A DNA stretch of 64,000 nucleotides from Gammaproteobacteria bacterium (GTDB lineage: Bacteria; Pseudomonadota; Gammaproteobacteria; Ga0077536), in NCBI GenBank assembly GCA_020849475.1, contig JADLGE010000025.1, positions 51,287-115,286 on the forward strand. Reading direction: 5' to 3'. Below are positions 29,655 to 41,819 of the stretch, piece after piece. The position numbers and the translations under genes were made by a program. The notes beneath the pieces are model-generated. The model ran no database searches. It saw only the letters and a list, made by a program, of their open reading frames with translations, and was not told the DNA's origin. Every line of letters starts with the position of its first letter. The first letter of the stretch is position 1.

Positions 29655-29843
29655 AAGCTGGCCATAACCATCACCGCCGTCATCCTGCTCGCCTTGGCGA
29701 TGTCGACCGACGCCTTGGCGGCGGCGATAGGCAAGGGCTCGGCCCTGCATCACCCGCGCTGCAGGGGAGCCCTGCGCACCGGCCTCATCGTCGGCGGACT
29801 GCTGTTGATGGGCATCGGCGCAGCCAGCTTGAAGGGGCATCTG
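29655..29843 (+). pseudogene. mntP: Remnant of the manganese efflux pump gene mntP with internal deletion
   Basis: The frame from 29655 reads [20 protein letters not shown], then [15 protein letters not shown] and GALRTGLI, which matches the first 40 or so residues of MntP. It continues directly with [18 protein letters not shown], which matches the last TM of MntP (pattern GGLVLIGIG..L..HL). Roughly 130 central residues are missing in frame. No ATG starts the frame: an ATA stands near the expected position and TAA is just upstream. Both ends being MntP-like and in one frame points to a deletion remnant rather than chance. The frame runs on to 29930 without further similarity. Confidence 0.6.
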
Positions 29844-29956
29844 GCGGCTGGTCGACGCCCGCGGCGATGCGGTCCGGGCGCCGCAGGCCGTGCACCGCCG
29901 CCGCGCGACCGGCAAACTTTCCAGCCGTGACTTCTTCAATCCTGGACCCGGTCCCC

Positions 29957-31237
29957 ATGAACGCATCCCTGCCGACCTATCTCGTCAATGAGCACCTCGA
30001 CCCCTGGCGGGTCTTTCTCGAGCAGGTTGAGCGGGTCACACCCCATCTCGGCGCACTCGAGCGCTGGGTCGAATCGCTCAAGCAGCCCAAGCGCATTTTG
30101 ATCGTCGATGTGCCGGTGCGTATGGACGACGGCAGCTTCGCGCACTTCGAGGGCTATCGCATCCATCACAGCCTGGCGCGCGGCCCCGGCAAGGGCGGCA
30201 TCCGCTACCACCCACAGGTCTCGCTGCCGGAAGTCATGGCGCTGGCGGCCTGGATGTCCGTCAAGAACGCGGCGGTCAATCTGCCCTATGGCGGCGCCAA
30301 GGGCGGCATCCGGGTGGACCCCAAGGCCTTGTCGATGGCGGAACTCGAACGCATGACGCGACGTTATGCGAGCGAACTCAATCTCGTCATCGGGCCGGAC
30401 AAGGACATTCCCGCGCCCGACGTCAACACAAACGAGCAAGTAATGGCGTGGTTCATGGACACCTATTCCATGAACCAGGGCCGCACCGCCACCGGCATCG
30501 TGACCGGCAAACCCCTCGCCATCGGCGGCAGCTTCGGCCGGCGTGACGCTACCGGACGCGGCGTGTTCGTGGTGGCCGCCGAAGCCGCGCGCCGCGCCGG
30601 CGTGGACCTGCGCGGCGCGCGCGTGGTGTTGCAGGGCTTCGGCAACGTCGGCGCGGCGGCGGCGCGCTGCTTTCACGAGGCGGGCGCGCGCATCATCGCC
30701 GTGCAGGACCACAGCGGCCAGGTGCATCACGAGCGGGGTATCGATCCCGCGGCGTTGGCGCGCCATGCGGCGGCGTCGGCCAGCGGCGTGAGCGGCTATG
30801 CCGACGCCAGCGCGCTGAGCGCCGACGAGTTCTGGTCTCTCGACTGCGAGTTCCTGGTGCCGGCCGCGCTCGAAGGGCAAATCACTGCCGCCAATGCCGG
30901 ACGCATTTCTGCACGCATGGTGGTCGAGGGCGCCAATGGCCCGACCACGCCCGCCGCCGACGACATCCTCGACGAGCGCGGCGTGCTGGTGGTGCCCGAT
31001 GTCATCGCCAACGCCGGTGGCGTCATCGTCAGCTATTTCGAATGGGTGCAGGACATCGCCAGCTTTTTCTGGAGCGAGGACGAGGTCAACGAGCGTCTTG
31101 ACCACATCATCCGCGATGCCTTCATCGCGATCTGGGACCTGGCGCGGGACAAGGGGGTGAGCCTGCGCACAGCCACCTTCATCGTCGGCTGTACGCGCAT
31201 CCTCGAGGCAATGGAATTGCGCGGTCTGTATCCGTGA
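29957..31237 (+). CDS. Glu/Leu/Phe/Val dehydrogenase (glutamate dehydrogenase)
   Basis: A 427-residue dehydrogenase that interconverts glutamate and 2-oxoglutarate plus ammonia. ATG 29957 gives [20 protein letters not shown]; the frame extends upstream through the mntP remnant but is not protein-like there. The substrate motif [20 protein letters not shown] and the catalytic lysine in [14 protein letters not shown] are intact, with [15 protein letters not shown], the Rossmann [15 protein letters not shown], and [15 protein letters not shown]. The length and motifs fit the short NAD- or NAD(P)-type GdhA of the 420-residue class. It ends the accessory block and might supply 2-oxo acids or amino groups for the nearby aminotransferase. 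Confidence 0.92.
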   Translation: MNASLPTYLVNEHLDPWRVFLEQVERVTPHLGALERWVESLKQPKRILIVDVPVRMDDGSFAHFEGYRIHHSLARGPGKGGIRYHPQVSLPEVMALAAWMSVKNAAVNLPYGGAKGGIRVDPKALSMAELERMTRRYASELNLVIGPDKDIPAPDVNTNEQVMAWFMDTYSMNQGRTATGIVTGKPLAIGGSFGRRDATGRGVFVVAAEAARRAGVDLRGARVVLQGFGNVGAAAARCFHEAGARIIAVQDHSGQVHHERGIDPAALARHAAASASGVSGYADASALSADEFWSLDCEFLVPAALEGQITAANAGRISARMVVEGANGPTTPAADDILDERGVLVVPDVIANAGGVIVSYFEWVQDIASFFWSEDEVNERLDHIIRDAFIAIWDLARDKGVSLRTATFIVGCTRILEAMELRGLYP

Positions 31238-31477
31238 CAACTGTCGACAGGGGCGCCGCCACCGACCACCAGGATATCGCGGACGATCATTGTGATCCCA
31301 TCGGCACGCGGTGCGTGTGCAGCGGCGTTATCCGCGCAGTGTGGCGCGCGCGAAGGCGATGAATTACGCAGCGATTGGCCCCGGGACGACACGAGGCTTG
31401 AAGGCATAGCGCAGGTTTCGTGTCGAGGTGAAAGCGCGCATGGATGCCGCGGGTCGGCATCAGGAGTTGGAGCGAAG
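31238..31477. other. Intergenic stretch without recognised features
   Basis: 240 bases between the glutamate dehydrogenase stop and tRNA-Asn (which is on the other strand). Short frames exist but none resembles a protein. No clear terminator with a T tract was seen. Confidence 0.5.
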
Positions 31478-31553
31478 TGGCTCCCCGGGACGGGCTCGAA
31501 CCGCCGACCTAGTGATTAACAGTCACCCGCTCTACCGACTGAGCTACCGGGGA
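31478..31553 (-). tRNA. tRNA-Asn (GTT)
   Basis: A 76-base cloverleaf on the minus strand. The acceptor stem TCCCCGG pairs with CCGGGGA, the D-arm is GCTCAGTCGGTAGAGC, the anticodon loop is CTGTTAA with GTT, and the T-arm contains GGTTCGAGCC. The discriminator base is G and the CCA end is encoded (31478-31480). It lies 63 bases before the aspartate aminotransferase end and shares no operon with it. Confidence 0.97.
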
Positions 31554-31616
31554 ATAAAGAGCGGCGTATGGTACTGACCTCGTGGGGCGCCGGTCAAATC
31601 TAATTACACTCAACAC

Positions 31617-32801
31617 TCAGGCCAGCAACTTTCGCATGCGCGCCATCGCGTCCTTGAGCACATCCATGCTGTTGGCCGTCGACAGACGCAGGCAATCGGG
31701 CGTGCCGAAAGCCGCGCCGGGCACCACCGCCAATTCACCTTGCTCGAGCAGGTACTCGGCCAGCGCCACGTCGTCAGCGAGATCGTCGCGCCGCGCGAGC
31801 ACGCCGCTCACGTCAGGGAACACGAAGAAGCTGCCCTCGGCCGGATGCACGTTGACGCCCTTGATGAGCGCCAGCTCACGCAGCAGAAAATCGTGACGCT
31901 TTTTGAATTCGACGCTCTGTTCGCGCAAAAAGCCGCGGTCGCCGCGCAGCACGGCGGTGGCCGCCGCCTGGGCGATGGAATTGGGATTGGAGGTGCTTTG
32001 CGACTGGATCTTTTTCATCGCTGCAATCAGGGGCGCCGGACCGGCGGCGTAGCCAATGCGCCAGCCCGCCATGCCATAGGCCTTGGAGAGTCCATTGACC
32101 AGCACCGTGCGCTCATGCAGACGCGGCGCCGCGTTGAGAATATTCACGAACGGCTCGGCGGCCCACATCACGTGCTCGAAGATGTCGTCGCTGACCACGA
32201 TGACTTCCGGAAAGTCGGCCAACACATGACCAATCGCCTCGAGTTCGCTGCGACTGTAGACCGCGCCACTCGGATTGGCCGGACTGTTGAGGATCAGGAG
32301 TCTTGAATGCGGGCCGAGCGCGCCGCGCAACTGCTCGGGCGTGATCTTGAAGCGTTGCTTGAACTTGGTGCGGATGATGACCGGATCGGCGCCGGCGAGG
32401 CGCGCCATGTCGGGATAGGACACCCAGTAGGGCGCCGGGATGATGACTTCGTCGTCCTCGTTCAACAGCGCCTGCATGAGATTGAACAGGCTGTGCTTGC
32501 AACCGCAGGACACCAGGACGTTGTCGGGTTTGAAATGCAGGGCGTTGTCTCGCTCGAACTTCTCGAGCACTGCGGCCTTGAGTTCCGGCGTGCCATCGAC
32601 ATCGGTGTACTTGCTCAAACCTGCGTCGATGGCCGCGTGCGCGGCGTGCCTGGCGTGCTCCGGCGCGTCGAAATCCGATTGACCCGCGGCCAGGTTGAGA
32701 ATGTTGCGCCCGGCGCGTTGCAACTCGGCGGCCTGGGCGGCGACGGCCAGCGTGGGCGAGACGCGCACGCTCGCCGCTCGGTGTGAAGGTTTGACGTCCA
32801 C
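31617..32801 (-). CDS. Aspartate aminotransferase (PLP fold type I)
   Basis: A 394-residue aminotransferase. The frame has no in-family ATG; GTG at 32801 ([20 protein letters not shown]) is chosen because homologues begin at this point and AGGAG lies 10 bases upstream. Motifs are [79 protein letters not shown] with the PLP lysine, and [16 protein letters not shown] with the carboxylate-binding Arg. It belongs to the AspC/AatA class I-beta type that moves the amino group between aspartate and 2-oxoglutarate. It is divergent from uvrB with 82 bases between the starts. Confidence 0.92.
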   Translation of the reverse strand: MDVKPSHRAASVRVSPTLAVAAQAAELQRAGRNILNLAAGQSDFDAPEHARHAAHAAIDAGLSKYTDVDGTPELKAAVLEKFERDNALHFKPDNVLVSCGCKHSLFNLMQALLNEDDEVIIPAPYWVSYPDMARLAGADPVIIRTKFKQRFKITPEQLRGALGPHSRLLILNSPANPSGAVYSRSELEAIGHVLADFPEVIVVSDDIFEHVMWAAEPFVNILNAAPRLHERTVLVNGLSKAYGMAGWRIGYAAGPAPLIAAMKKIQSQSTSNPNSIAQAAATAVLRGDRGFLREQSVEFKKRHDFLLRELALIKGVNVHPAEGSFFVFPDVSGVLARRDDLADDVALAEYLLEQGELAVVPGAAFGTPDCLRLSTANSMDVLKDAMARMRKLLA

Positions 32802-32883
32802 GGGGACGAAGCTCCTGGCGTTCGCTAATGGGCCGACGGCGGCTCGTGTACTATACCGGGTGACCCCGCAAGCACGCCGCCCG

Positions 32884-34938
32884 ATGAGCAATATCGACGA
32901 ACGTTCGACCAGCCGCAAGTTCGAATTGGTGTCCGAGTTCGCACCTGCGGGCGGACAGCCGGAAGCCATTGCGGCGCTACTCGAAGGTATCGACGCCGGT
33001 CTTTATCACCAGACGCTGCTGGGCGTGACTGGTTCCGGCAAGACCTTCACCATCGCCAACGTCATCCAGGCCGTGCAGCGTCCAACGCTGATCATGGCGC
33101 CGAACAAGACCCTCGCCGCGCAGCTCTACGGCGAGATGCGCGAATTCTTTCCGCACAATTCGGTTGAGTATTTCGTTTCCTATTACGACTACTACCAGCC
33201 TGAAGCCTACGTGCCGGCGTCGGACACCTATATCGAGAAAGACGCCTCGATCAACGACCACATTGAACAGATGCGATTGTCGGCGACCAAGGCCTTGCTG
33301 GAGCGGACCGACACCATCATCGTCGCAACGGTGTCGGCCATCTATGGTCTGGGCGAGCCCGATGAATACCATTCCATGGTGTTGCACCTGCGGCGCGGCG
33401 ACATTATCGATCAGCGTTCGATACTCAGGCGCCTGACAGCGTTGCAATACAAGCGCAACGACGTGGTGCTGGAACGCGGCACCTACCGCGTGCGCGGTGA
33501 AGTGATCGATATCTATCCCGCGGAATCGGAACGCGACGCGCTGCGCGTTGAGCTGTTCGACGATGAGGTCGAGAACCTGGCCTTGTTCGACCCGCTGACC
33601 GGTGAGGTGGTGCGCAAGCTGCCGCGCTACACCATCTATCCGAAGTCCCACTATGTGACCACCCGTGAAACAGTGCTGCGCGCGGTCGAGACCATCAAGG
33701 AGGAATTGAAGGAACGTCTCGAGCAGTTACGGTCTTTGAACAAGCTGGTGGAAGTGCAGCGCCTCGAGCAGCGCACCCGTTTCGATCTCGAAATGATGGC
33801 CGAACTCGGCTACTGCAATGGCATTGAGAATTACAGCCGGCATCTGTCCGGGCGCGCGGCCGGCGACGCGCCGGCGACCCTGTTCGAGTATCTGCCCAAG
33901 AATGCGCTGCTGGTGCTGGATGAAAGTCATGTCACCATTCCGCAGCTTGGCGCGATGTACAAAGGGGACCGCTCACGTAAGGAAAACCTCGTCGAGTACG
34001 GTTTTCGCCTGCCGTCGGCGCTGGACAACCGGCCGCTGCGCTTCGAGGAGTGGGAGCGTCTCGCGCCGCAGATGATTTTCGTGTCCGCCACGCCGAGCAG
34101 CTACGAGGCGAGTCACGCCGGACGCGTGGTGGAACTGGTGGTCAGGCCGACGGGCCTCATCGACCCCGAAGTCGAAGTGCGTCCGGCGGGCACCCAGGTC
34201 GACGACCTGCTGTCGGAAATCAACCTCACCGTCGCGCACGGCGGACGCGTGCTGGTGACGACACTGACCAAGCGCATGTCCGAAGACCTGACCGATTACC
34301 TCTCCGAGCACGGCGTGCGCGTGCGCTACCTGCATTCCGACATCGACACCGTGGAGCGGGTCGAGATCCTGCGCGACCTGCGGTTGGGCGAATTCGACGT
34401 GCTGGTCGGTATCAATCTTTTGCGCGAGGGGCTCGATCTGCCGGAGGTGTCGCTGGTCGCGATCCTGGATGCCGACAAGGAAGGCTTCCTGCGTTCCGAC
34501 CGCTCGCTCATCCAGACCGTCGGCCGCGCGGCGCGCAATATCGGCGGGCGGGCCATCATGTATGCCGACAATGTCACGGGTTCGATGCGCCGCGCGCTGG
34601 ACGAGATGGAGCGCCGGCGCGAAGTGCAGATAGCCTATAACCAAAGCCATGGCATCACACCGGTAGGCATCACCAAGCAGGTCGCGGATGTGATGGAGGG
34701 CGCCTATGGGCCGGCTGCCGGACAACCACGCCGCGCGCAGCAGCGTGCCGCCGAAAGTCGCGCGCCCTATGCGGGCTTGAGTTCGGAAGCGGCGCTCAAG
34801 AAGGTCAAGCAACTGGAAGATCGCATGTACAAACATGCACGCGACCTCGAATTCGAAGAGGCCGCGCGGCTGCGCGACGAAATCGCCCTCATCAAACGCG
34901 AAGTGCTGGGCATGCCGCTGGTTGCCGGCAGCGATTGA
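32884..34938 (+). CDS. uvrB: Excinuclease ABC subunit B
   Basis: UvrB, the damage-verifying helicase-like subunit of nucleotide excision repair, 684 residues (E. coli 673). ATG 32884 gives [20 protein letters not shown]; the frame upstream overlaps the divergent gene. Visible parts are Walker [13 protein letters not shown], the DNA-clamping beta-hairpin [20 protein letters not shown], the DESH motif [15 protein letters not shown], helicase motifs V-VI ([15 protein letters not shown] and QTVGRAARN), and the C-terminal UVR motif [20 protein letters not shown]. The 82-base divergent promoter region holds TACTAT/TATACC-like -10 boxes but no clear LexA box, so SOS control is not evident from sequence. 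Confidence 0.97.
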   Translation: MSNIDERSTSRKFELVSEFAPAGGQPEAIAALLEGIDAGLYHQTLLGVTGSGKTFTIANVIQAVQRPTLIMAPNKTLAAQLYGEMREFFPHNSVEYFVSYYDYYQPEAYVPASDTYIEKDASINDHIEQMRLSATKALLERTDTIIVATVSAIYGLGEPDEYHSMVLHLRRGDIIDQRSILRRLTALQYKRNDVVLERGTYRVRGEVIDIYPAESERDALRVELFDDEVENLALFDPLTGEVVRKLPRYTIYPKSHYVTTRETVLRAVETIKEELKERLEQLRSLNKLVEVQRLEQRTRFDLEMMAELGYCNGIENYSRHLSGRAAGDAPATLFEYLPKNALLVLDESHVTIPQLGAMYKGDRSRKENLVEYGFRLPSALDNRPLRFEEWERLAPQMIFVSATPSSYEASHAGRVVELVVRPTGLIDPEVEVRPAGTQVDDLLSEINLTVAHGGRVLVTTLTKRMSEDLTDYLSEHGVRVRYLHSDIDTVERVEILRDLRLGEFDVLVGINLLREGLDLPEVSLVAILDADKEGFLRSDRSLIQTVGRAARNIGGRAIMYADNVTGSMRRALDEMERRREVQIAYNQSHGITPVGITKQVADVMEGAYGPAAGQPRRAQQRAAESRAPYAGLSSEAALKKVKQLEDRMYKHARDLEFEEAARLRDEIALIKREVLGMPLVAGSD

Positions 34939-35048
34939 TGGTCGAAGCGGCTGGTGACACGCGCGCAATTTGTGTATTCTTACGCCCCTTCGCAAGGGCG
35001 CTGGTACCGAGGCAACACCTCGAACGACCCGCCCGCGCAGAGAACGAC

Positions 35049-35125
35049 AGGCGCGTAGCTCAGTTGGTTAGAGCACCACCTTGACATGGTGGGGGTCGTT
35101 GGTTCGAATCCAATCGCGCCTACCA
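35049..35125 (+). tRNA. tRNA-Val (GAC)
   Basis: A 77-base cloverleaf. The acceptor stem AGGCGCG pairs with CGCGCCT, the anticodon loop TTGACAT carries GAC, the T-arm contains GGTTCGAATCC, and ACCA is encoded at the end (35122-35125). The flanking DNA (34939-35048 and 35126-35284) contains no gene; the latter is the thrS leader, without a recognisable tRNA-mimic operator. Confidence 0.97.
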
Positions 35126-35284
35126 ATTCCGACCGGTAGGAAATCTCGACACGGAATTACCGCGCCGAAACCGTCGTGCGCATGCCCTCCGGCGTGTTCA
35201 GCACCGTCAGTTTCCCGTGTTCCGTGCTGCTTTGGATTCCGACCCTTTCGATGGCCGCTCGTACAGGCCACGGAGATATGAGCC

Positions 35285-37207
35285 ATGCCCGCAATTACTC
35301 TTCCTGACGGCAGCCTCAAGCAGTTCGACGCCCCCGTGACCGTGGCGGCTGTAGCGGCGTCCATCGGCGCTGGCCTTGCCAAGGCCGCGCTTGGCGCACG
35401 CGTGGACGGCCGCGAAGTGGATACCTCGTTTCTGATTGAGCGCGATTGCGCGTTGTCGATCATCACGTCGAAGGACGAGGCTGGTCTCGAAATCATCCGC
35501 CACAGCACCGCCCACCTGCTCGCGCAGGCCGTCAAACAACTCTACCCCAGCGCCCAGGTCACCATCGGGCCAGTGGTCGATGACGGTTTCTATTACGACT
35601 TCGCCTACGAGCGTTCTTTCACTCCCGAGGATCTGGCGCACATCGAAAAGCGCATGGAGGAGTTGGCCGAGGCTGACCTGGTCGTCGAAAGACGACTCAT
35701 GGCGCGCGACGACGCAGTCGACTTTTTCAAGGGCATGGGCGAGGCCTACAAGGCCGAAATCATCGCCTCGATTCCCGCGGATCAGGACATTTCTCTGTAC
35801 GGGCAGGGCGATTTCGTCGATTTGTGCCGCGGACCTCATGTCCCCAGCACGGGCCGCCTCAAGGCATTCAAGCTGACCAAAATTGCCGGCGCCTACTGGC
35901 GCGGTGATCAGAACAATGAAGTTCTGCAGCGTATCTACGGCACGTCATGGGCTGACAAGAAAGATCTCGCCGCCTATCTGAAGCGAATTGAAGAAGCCGA
36001 GAAGCGTGACCACCGCAAGCTCGGCCGCAGCCTGGATTTGTTCCATTTCCAGGAAGAAGCGCCCGGCATGGTGTTCTGGCATGAGAAGGGCTGGACGCTC
36101 TACCGACTGGTCGAGCGCTACATCCGCGATGTGTGTTACGCCGACTACCAGGAAGTGCATACCCCGCAGGTGCTGGACCGCTCGCTGTGGGAGAAGTCCG
36201 GGCATTGGGACAAATTCCACGACATGATTTTCGCGACCAATTCGGAAAATCGTGAGTACGCCGTCAAACCGATGAACTGCCCCGGACATGTGCAGATCTT
36301 CAATAACGGCCTGCGCAGCTACCGCGATCTGCCTTTCCGCATTGCTGAATTCGGCATTGTTCACCGCAACGAGCCGTCGGGCACCCTGCATGGACTCATG
36401 CGCGCGCGACGTTTCACCCAGGACGATGCCCATATCTTCTGCGCCGAGAGTTCGTTGCAGGATGAGGTCAGTCGTCTGATCGACATGACCTTTCAGGTCT
36501 ACACCGCATTCGGCTTCACCGATGTCGAAGTGGCCCTGTCTTTGCGTCCCGCGCAGCGCGTCGGCGCCGATGAACTGTGGGACAAGGCCGAGGCGGCGCT
36601 TGAACTGGCCCTTACCAACAAAGGCCTCAAATTTCGCGTCCAGCCCGGTGAAGGCGCCTTCTACGGCCCGAAAATCGAGTTCACGCTCAAGGACTGTCTG
36701 GGCCGCAATTGGCAGTGCGGCACGGTGCAGGTGGATTTTTCGATGCCGGAACGCCTCGGCGCCAAGTTTGTCGGCGAAGACGGCGAGCGGCATGTGCCTG
36801 TGATGATCCACCGAGCTATCCTTGGTTCGATGGAGCGCTTCATCGGCATTCTCATCGAACATCATGCGGGCAGATTCCCTGCTTGGCTGGCGCCGATGCA
36901 GGCCATCGCCCTCAGTATTACCGAACATCACGGCCCGTGGGCCAAAGAGGTTGCGGAAATCCTGAAAAATCAAGGATTCCGATGCGACGCGGACTTGAGA
37001 AACGAGAAGATCGGGCTTAAAATCCGCGAGCACACCTTGCAACGCATCCCCTACCTGCTCGTCATAGGCGAGCGCGAGATGGGTAATAGAACCGTGGCCG
37101 TGCGAGCGCAAAGCGGCGCCGATCTGGGCGAATTGACCTTAGAACAATTCACCGAGAGGCTCCGCAACGAAGTTGCGCAGCGCGGCCAAAGTATTTTGGA
37201 GGATTGA
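35285..37207 (+). CDS. thrS: Threonine-tRNA ligase
   Basis: A 640-residue class II synthetase of normal length. Domains in order are the TGS domain (about 1-62, [20 protein letters not shown]), the editing/SAD domain with [16 protein letters not shown] and [20 protein letters not shown], the catalytic core with the zinc ligand in [11 protein letters not shown] and motif 2 [20 protein letters not shown], motif 3 [17 protein letters not shown], and the C-terminal anticodon-binding domain. It starts the conserved gammaproteobacterial cluster thrS-infC-rpmI-rplT-pheST-ihfA. infC follows after only 3 bases, so the two are probably co-transcribed and perhaps translationally linked. Confidence 0.97.
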   Translation: MPAITLPDGSLKQFDAPVTVAAVAASIGAGLAKAALGARVDGREVDTSFLIERDCALSIITSKDEAGLEIIRHSTAHLLAQAVKQLYPSAQVTIGPVVDDGFYYDFAYERSFTPEDLAHIEKRMEELAEADLVVERRLMARDDAVDFFKGMGEAYKAEIIASIPADQDISLYGQGDFVDLCRGPHVPSTGRLKAFKLTKIAGAYWRGDQNNEVLQRIYGTSWADKKDLAAYLKRIEEAEKRDHRKLGRSLDLFHFQEEAPGMVFWHEKGWTLYRLVERYIRDVCYADYQEVHTPQVLDRSLWEKSGHWDKFHDMIFATNSENREYAVKPMNCPGHVQIFNNGLRSYRDLPFRIAEFGIVHRNEPSGTLHGLMRARRFTQDDAHIFCAESSLQDEVSRLIDMTFQVYTAFGFTDVEVALSLRPAQRVGADELWDKAEAALELALTNKGLKFRVQPGEGAFYGPKIEFTLKDCLGRNWQCGTVQVDFSMPERLGAKFVGEDGERHVPVMIHRAILGSMERFIGILIEHHAGRFPAWLAPMQAIALSITEHHGPWAKEVAEILKNQGFRCDADLRNEKIGLKIREHTLQRIPYLLVIGEREMGNRTVAVRAQSGADLGELTLEQFTERLRNEVAQRGQSILED

Positions 37208-37213
37208 GGTATA
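37198..37213 (+). promoter_or_regulatory. infC Shine-Dalgarno and AUA start codon
   Basis: GGAGG at 37198-37202 sits inside the last thrS codons, 8 bases before ATA at 37211-37213. No ATG, GTG or TTG lies at the family's usual N-terminus. Rare start codons on infC let IF3 repress its own synthesis by rejecting the initiator tRNA on non-AUG starts (known in E. coli, AUU). Confidence 0.85.
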
Positions 37214-37729
37214 GCCGCCGACAAGAAGAACCGGGTCAACGGGGATATTAACTGTCCGCAAGTGCGCCTGATCGGCGCGGACGGTGAGAACCTCGGAATC
37301 GTTGCAATCGAAGCTGCGAGGCGCGAAGCGGAAATCCATGCACTCGACCTAGTCGAGATCGTGCCGACTGCTGAGCCACCTGTCTGCCGAGTGATGGATT
37401 TTGGCAAATTCCTGTTCGATTTGAGCAAGAAGCGCCATGCCGCCAAGCGCAAACAGAAGCAGATCCAGGTCAAGGAAATCAAATTCCGGCCTGGCACCGA
37501 CGAGGGCGATTATCAGATCAAACTCCGAAATCTGAAGCGGTTCCTCGAGACGGGCGACAAGGTGAAGGTTACGTTGCGCTTCCGCGGCCGCGAAATGGCA
37601 CACCAGGAACTGGGTGCCCAGATGCTGCAACGCGTCGAGAGCGACCTCGGACAGTTAGGAAACGTAGAGCAATTCCCGAAGCTCGAAGGGCGCCAGATGG
37701 TCATGGTCATCGCGCCGAAGCGCAGCTGA
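37211..37729 (+). CDS. infC: Translation initiation factor IF-3 (AUA start)
   Basis: IF-3, 172 residues. The reading starts at ATA 37211 and gives [21 protein letters not shown], matching the conserved IF-3 N-terminus; beginning at GTG 37262 would lose 17 conserved residues. The N-terminal domain continues with [20 protein letters not shown] and [19 protein letters not shown], and the lysine-rich linker is [20 protein letters not shown]. The C-terminal domain contains [18 protein letters not shown]. It binds the 30S subunit and proofreads start codons, which is the basis for autoregulation through its own rare start. The stop is 20 bases before rpmI. Confidence 0.96.
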   Translation: MAADKKNRVNGDINCPQVRLIGADGENLGIVAIEAARREAEIHALDLVEIVPTAEPPVCRVMDFGKFLFDLSKKRHAAKRKQKQIQVKEIKFRPGTDEGDYQIKLRNLKRFLETGDKVKVTLRFRGREMAHQELGAQMLQRVESDLGQLGNVEQFPKLEGRQMVMVIAPKRS

Positions 37730-37749
37730 CGGGCAGTGGAGAGTTGATG

Positions 37750-37947
37750 ATGCCGAAAATTAAGAGCAATCGCGGTGCAGCCAAGCGGTTCAGCAAAACC
37801 GGAAGTGGCCGAATCAAGCGCCGGCAGTCGTTCAAGCGTCATATTTTGACGAAGAAGAGCCCCAAGCGTAAGCGTCAGCTGCGTCACGGCGCCCTGATCG
37901 CGCACGCCGACGAAGCTTCCGTTCGTCAGATGCTGCCTGGGCTGTAA
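37750..37947 (+). CDS. rpmI: 50S ribosomal protein L35
   Basis: L35, 65 residues, very basic: [20 protein letters not shown] at the start and [20 protein letters not shown] in the middle, the usual family motif. Two adjacent ATG codons exist (37747 and 37750); ATG 37750 is chosen because it gives the standard MPKIK start and lies 8 bases after GGAG at 37738-37741. It is co-transcribed between infC and rplT as in E. coli. Confidence 0.96.
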   Translation: MPKIKSNRGAAKRFSKTGSGRIKRRQSFKRHILTKKSPKRKRQLRHGALIAHADEASVRQMLPGL

Positions 37948-37974
37948 GAAGGTAGAGCGAAGGATTTATTAGCA

Positions 37975-38334
37975 ATGGCACGAGTTAAGCGTGGTGTCCA
38001 GGCGCATGCCCGGCACAAGAAAATCATCGATTTGGCCAAGGGTTACCGTGGCCGGCGCAAGAATGTGTTCCGCGTCGCCAAGCAGGCGGTCATCAAGGCC
38101 GGCCAATATGCCTACCGCGATCGTCGTCAGCGCAAACGTCAGTTCCGGGCGCTGTGGATCGTCAGAATCAACGCAGCTGCCCGCGGCTTCGGCCTGAGCT
38201 ACTCGCGGTTCATCAACGGCCTGTCTCGCGCCGGGATCGAAGTGGACCGTAAGGTTCTGGCCGACTTGGCGGTGCACGACCTGACCGCATTCAGCGCTCT
38301 GGCCGAACGTTCCAAAGTCGCGCTGGCCGGTTAA
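37975..38334 (+). CDS. rplT: 50S ribosomal protein L20
   Basis: L20, 119 residues, normal length. It has the basic N-terminal extension [20 protein letters not shown], then [20 protein letters not shown] and [20 protein letters not shown], the L20 signature, and a globular C-terminal domain. L20 binds 23S rRNA early in assembly and in enterobacteria represses rpmI-rplT translation; no such leader was resolved here. A strong terminator stands 28 bases after the stop. Confidence 0.97.
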   Translation: MARVKRGVQAHARHKKIIDLAKGYRGRRKNVFRVAKQAVIKAGQYAYRDRRQRKRQFRALWIVRINAAARGFGLSYSRFINGLSRAGIEVDRKVLADLAVHDLTAFSALAERSKVALAG

Positions 38335-39414
<1,080 letters not shown>

Positions 39415-39442
39415 CGGCGGCGTCGATCCAGAGCGCGTTGTA

Positions 39443-41815
39443 ATGAAACTCAGTGAGCGATGGTTGCGTGAGTGGTTCGACCCGGGCGTCGAAACAGCCG
39501 AACTGGCTGAACGACTTACGCTGGCGGGGTTGGAAATAGAAGGGCTGTCGGCGGCCGCGCCGGCCCTGACAGGTGTCATTGTCGGAGAAGTGCGCGAGGT
39601 CGCGCCGCACCCAGACTCCGACCATTTGCACGTCTGCCAGGTGTTCGATGGCAACGCGACGCATCAACTGGTGTGTGGCGCGGCCAATGTCCGTCGCGGG
39701 TTGAAGACAGCCTATGCGCCGCCCGGCGCGGCGATAGGCGATGGTCGCTTGCTGACCCGCAGCCCTATCCGGGGCGTCGAGTCCGCCGGCATGCTGTGTT
39801 CCGTAGCGGAGCTGGGGCTCGGTGACGACGCCAGCGGTATCATGGAGTTACCGGCCGATGCTTCTGCCGGTTCTACCTTGCGCGACTGCATGCAACTTGA
39901 TGACACGGTCGTTGAGGTCAACCTCACGCCCAATCGCGCGGACTGTTTTTGCGTCAGTGGCGTGGCGCGCGACCTGGCGGCATTGTTCGGCGGTCGTTTG
40001 AAGTCAACGCAAGTGGCTACCGTCGCTGCGCAATCAGACCGCGTCGTGCAAGTTCAACTGGCAGCGCCTCTGGCGTGCCCCGCTTATGCAGGACGCGTGA
40101 TCACCGGCATTAATCCGAACGCACGTACTCCGCTGTGGATGAGCGAGCGACTGCGCCGCTCTGGCGTGCGTTGCATTCACCCGCTGGTCGACGTCACGAA
40201 TTACGTGATGCTCGAACTCGGTCAACCGATGCACGCCTTTGATCTCGACAAACTCGAGGGGTGGGTGGTGGTGCGCGAGTCCATCGCCGGTGAGCGCATC
40301 GCGCTTTTGGACGACAGCGAAATCGAACTCGTGGCCGGCACTTTGCTGATCACCGATGACCGCGGGCCGATAGCGCTGGCCGGCATCATGGGCGGCGCAA
40401 CGACCGCGGTATCCGAGCGCACGACCAATGTTTTCCTGGAAAGCGCATTCTTCGAACCCATTCGCCTGGCAGGCGCTGCGCGGCGTTATCGAATGCATAC
40501 CGACGCTTCCCAGCGCTTCGAACGTGGCGTGGATCCTCGCGGGCAAGCGCGCGCCATCGAGCGCGCGACACAACTGATTCTCGACATTTGCAGTGGCACG
40601 CCAGGCCCTTGTGCGGTCACTGAGAGCGACACCGGACGGCGGCCGCCTGCCGTGGTGCAGTTTCGTCCGGCGGCGGTGAAGCGCCTGCTCGGCATCGATG
40701 TCGCGGAATCACGCATCGCTGCCATCCTGCGCAGCCTGGACATGCAAGTCGACGACACCGTGATGCCGTGGCGCGTGGGCGCTCCGTCGTTCCGTTTCGA
40801 TATCAACATCGAGGCCGACTTGGTGGAAGAGGTGGCTCGCATTCAGGGCTACGAGTCGATTCCCGCCCGTTTGCCGATGACGGCCGGCCTGCCGGCGGTC
40901 GGTGATGCGACCAGTCCGCTCGAGGCGCGCGCGCGAAACACGCTGTCTGTGCGTGGTTATTTCGAAGCCATCACCTATAGCTTTATCGACCCATCCCTGG
41001 CGCGGGCCTTTGATCCAGGCGTTGAATCCGTGCCGCTCGCCAACCCCATTTCCAGCGAAATGTCGGTATTGCGACGCTCCATCTGGCCGGGCTTGGCCCA
41101 GGCTGCGCTGCATAATCGCAACCGCCAGGTCGATGACATCCGCTTGTTCGAGATCGGCATGGTGTTCCGGCAAGAGCAGGGCGGCCTCCTGCAGCGTCGT
41201 CAGATGGCCGGTCTGCGCACCGGACCGGCAGTCCGTGTGCACTGGTCTGACCGCGCACGAGACTCAGATTTTTACGATATTAAACAGGATGTTGACGCGC
41301 TCTTGCAGACCTTGCGTCAAGAGCGGGTAAGGTTCGTTCCGAGCACGCACCCCGCACTGCATCCGGGACAGACCGCCGCACTCGTGCGTGATGACGCGGT
41401 GATAGGTCACGTCGGTGCCCTGCATCCGGCCATCAGCGCTCGTATGGGATTTGATAAGCCCCTGTTTCTGTTTGAGATTGATTGTGACGACGCAGGCGTG
41501 TCGGCGGCTGCCCAATTTCATCCCATTTCCAAAGTCCCGGCGGTACGGCGCGACCTCGCCATCGTCGTGGACGAATCCGTGACTGCCGATGCCTGCCTGC
41601 AGGCCGCTCGAGAAGCGGCGGGCGATTTGCTGCGCGACCTGCAGTTATTTGACGTGTATCGGGGCCAAGGCATTGATTCCGGCAAAAAAAGCCTGGCGTT
41701 AGGCTTGATTTTTCAGACCCTTTCTAGCACTCTTACCGACGACGAGGTCGAGCAGGCGGTAAGGCGCGTGCTCGCGCGGTTGCGTGAGTGCGTTGGGGGA
41801 ACCTTGAGGGACTAA
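39443..41815 (+). CDS. pheT: Phenylalanine-tRNA ligase, beta subunit
   Basis: PheT, 790 residues (E. coli 795). ATG 39443 gives [20 protein letters not shown]; the frame to 39314 only overlaps pheS. Parts in order are the tRNA-binding OB domain ([20 protein letters not shown]), the B3/4 editing domain with [12 protein letters not shown], the B5 DNA-binding-like domain, the inactive synthetase-like core, and the C-terminal FDX-ACB domain ([20 protein letters not shown]). It edits and positions tRNA-Phe. ihfA begins 4 bases after its stop, as in E. coli. Confidence 0.97.
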   Translation: MKLSERWLREWFDPGVETAELAERLTLAGLEIEGLSAAAPALTGVIVGEVREVAPHPDSDHLHVCQVFDGNATHQLVCGAANVRRGLKTAYAPPGAAIGDGRLLTRSPIRGVESAGMLCSVAELGLGDDASGIMELPADASAGSTLRDCMQLDDTVVEVNLTPNRADCFCVSGVARDLAALFGGRLKSTQVATVAAQSDRVVQVQLAAPLACPAYAGRVITGINPNARTPLWMSERLRRSGVRCIHPLVDVTNYVMLELGQPMHAFDLDKLEGWVVVRESIAGERIALLDDSEIELVAGTLLITDDRGPIALAGIMGGATTAVSERTTNVFLESAFFEPIRLAGAARRYRMHTDASQRFERGVDPRGQARAIERATQLILDICSGTPGPCAVTESDTGRRPPAVVQFRPAAVKRLLGIDVAESRIAAILRSLDMQVDDTVMPWRVGAPSFRFDINIEADLVEEVARIQGYESIPARLPMTAGLPAVGDATSPLEARARNTLSVRGYFEAITYSFIDPSLARAFDPGVESVPLANPISSEMSVLRRSIWPGLAQAALHNRNRQVDDIRLFEIGMVFRQEQGGLLQRRQMAGLRTGPAVRVHWSDRARDSDFYDIKQDVDALLQTLRQERVRFVPSTHPALHPGQTAALVRDDAVIGHVGALHPAISARMGFDKPLFLFEIDCDDAGVSAAAQFHPISKVPAVRRDLAIVVDESVTADACLQAAREAAGDLLRDLQLFDVYRGQGIDSGKKSLALGLIFQTLSSTLTDDEVEQAVRRVLARLRECVGGTLRD

Positions 41816-41819
41816 TTCG

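Noticed and set aside
29582..29660. Manganese (yybP-ykoY) riboswitch before the mntP remnant
   Set aside because: The hairpin at 29589-29608 does not show the conserved core of that riboswitch; it looks like a groEL 3' hairpin.
32802..32883. LexA/SOS box upstream of uvrB
   Set aside because: No CTG-N10-CAG-like palindrome was found in the divergent gap.
35126..35284. tRNA-like operator or attenuator in the thrS leader
   Set aside because: No tRNA-Thr anticodon-arm mimic or terminator hairpin with T tract could be drawn.
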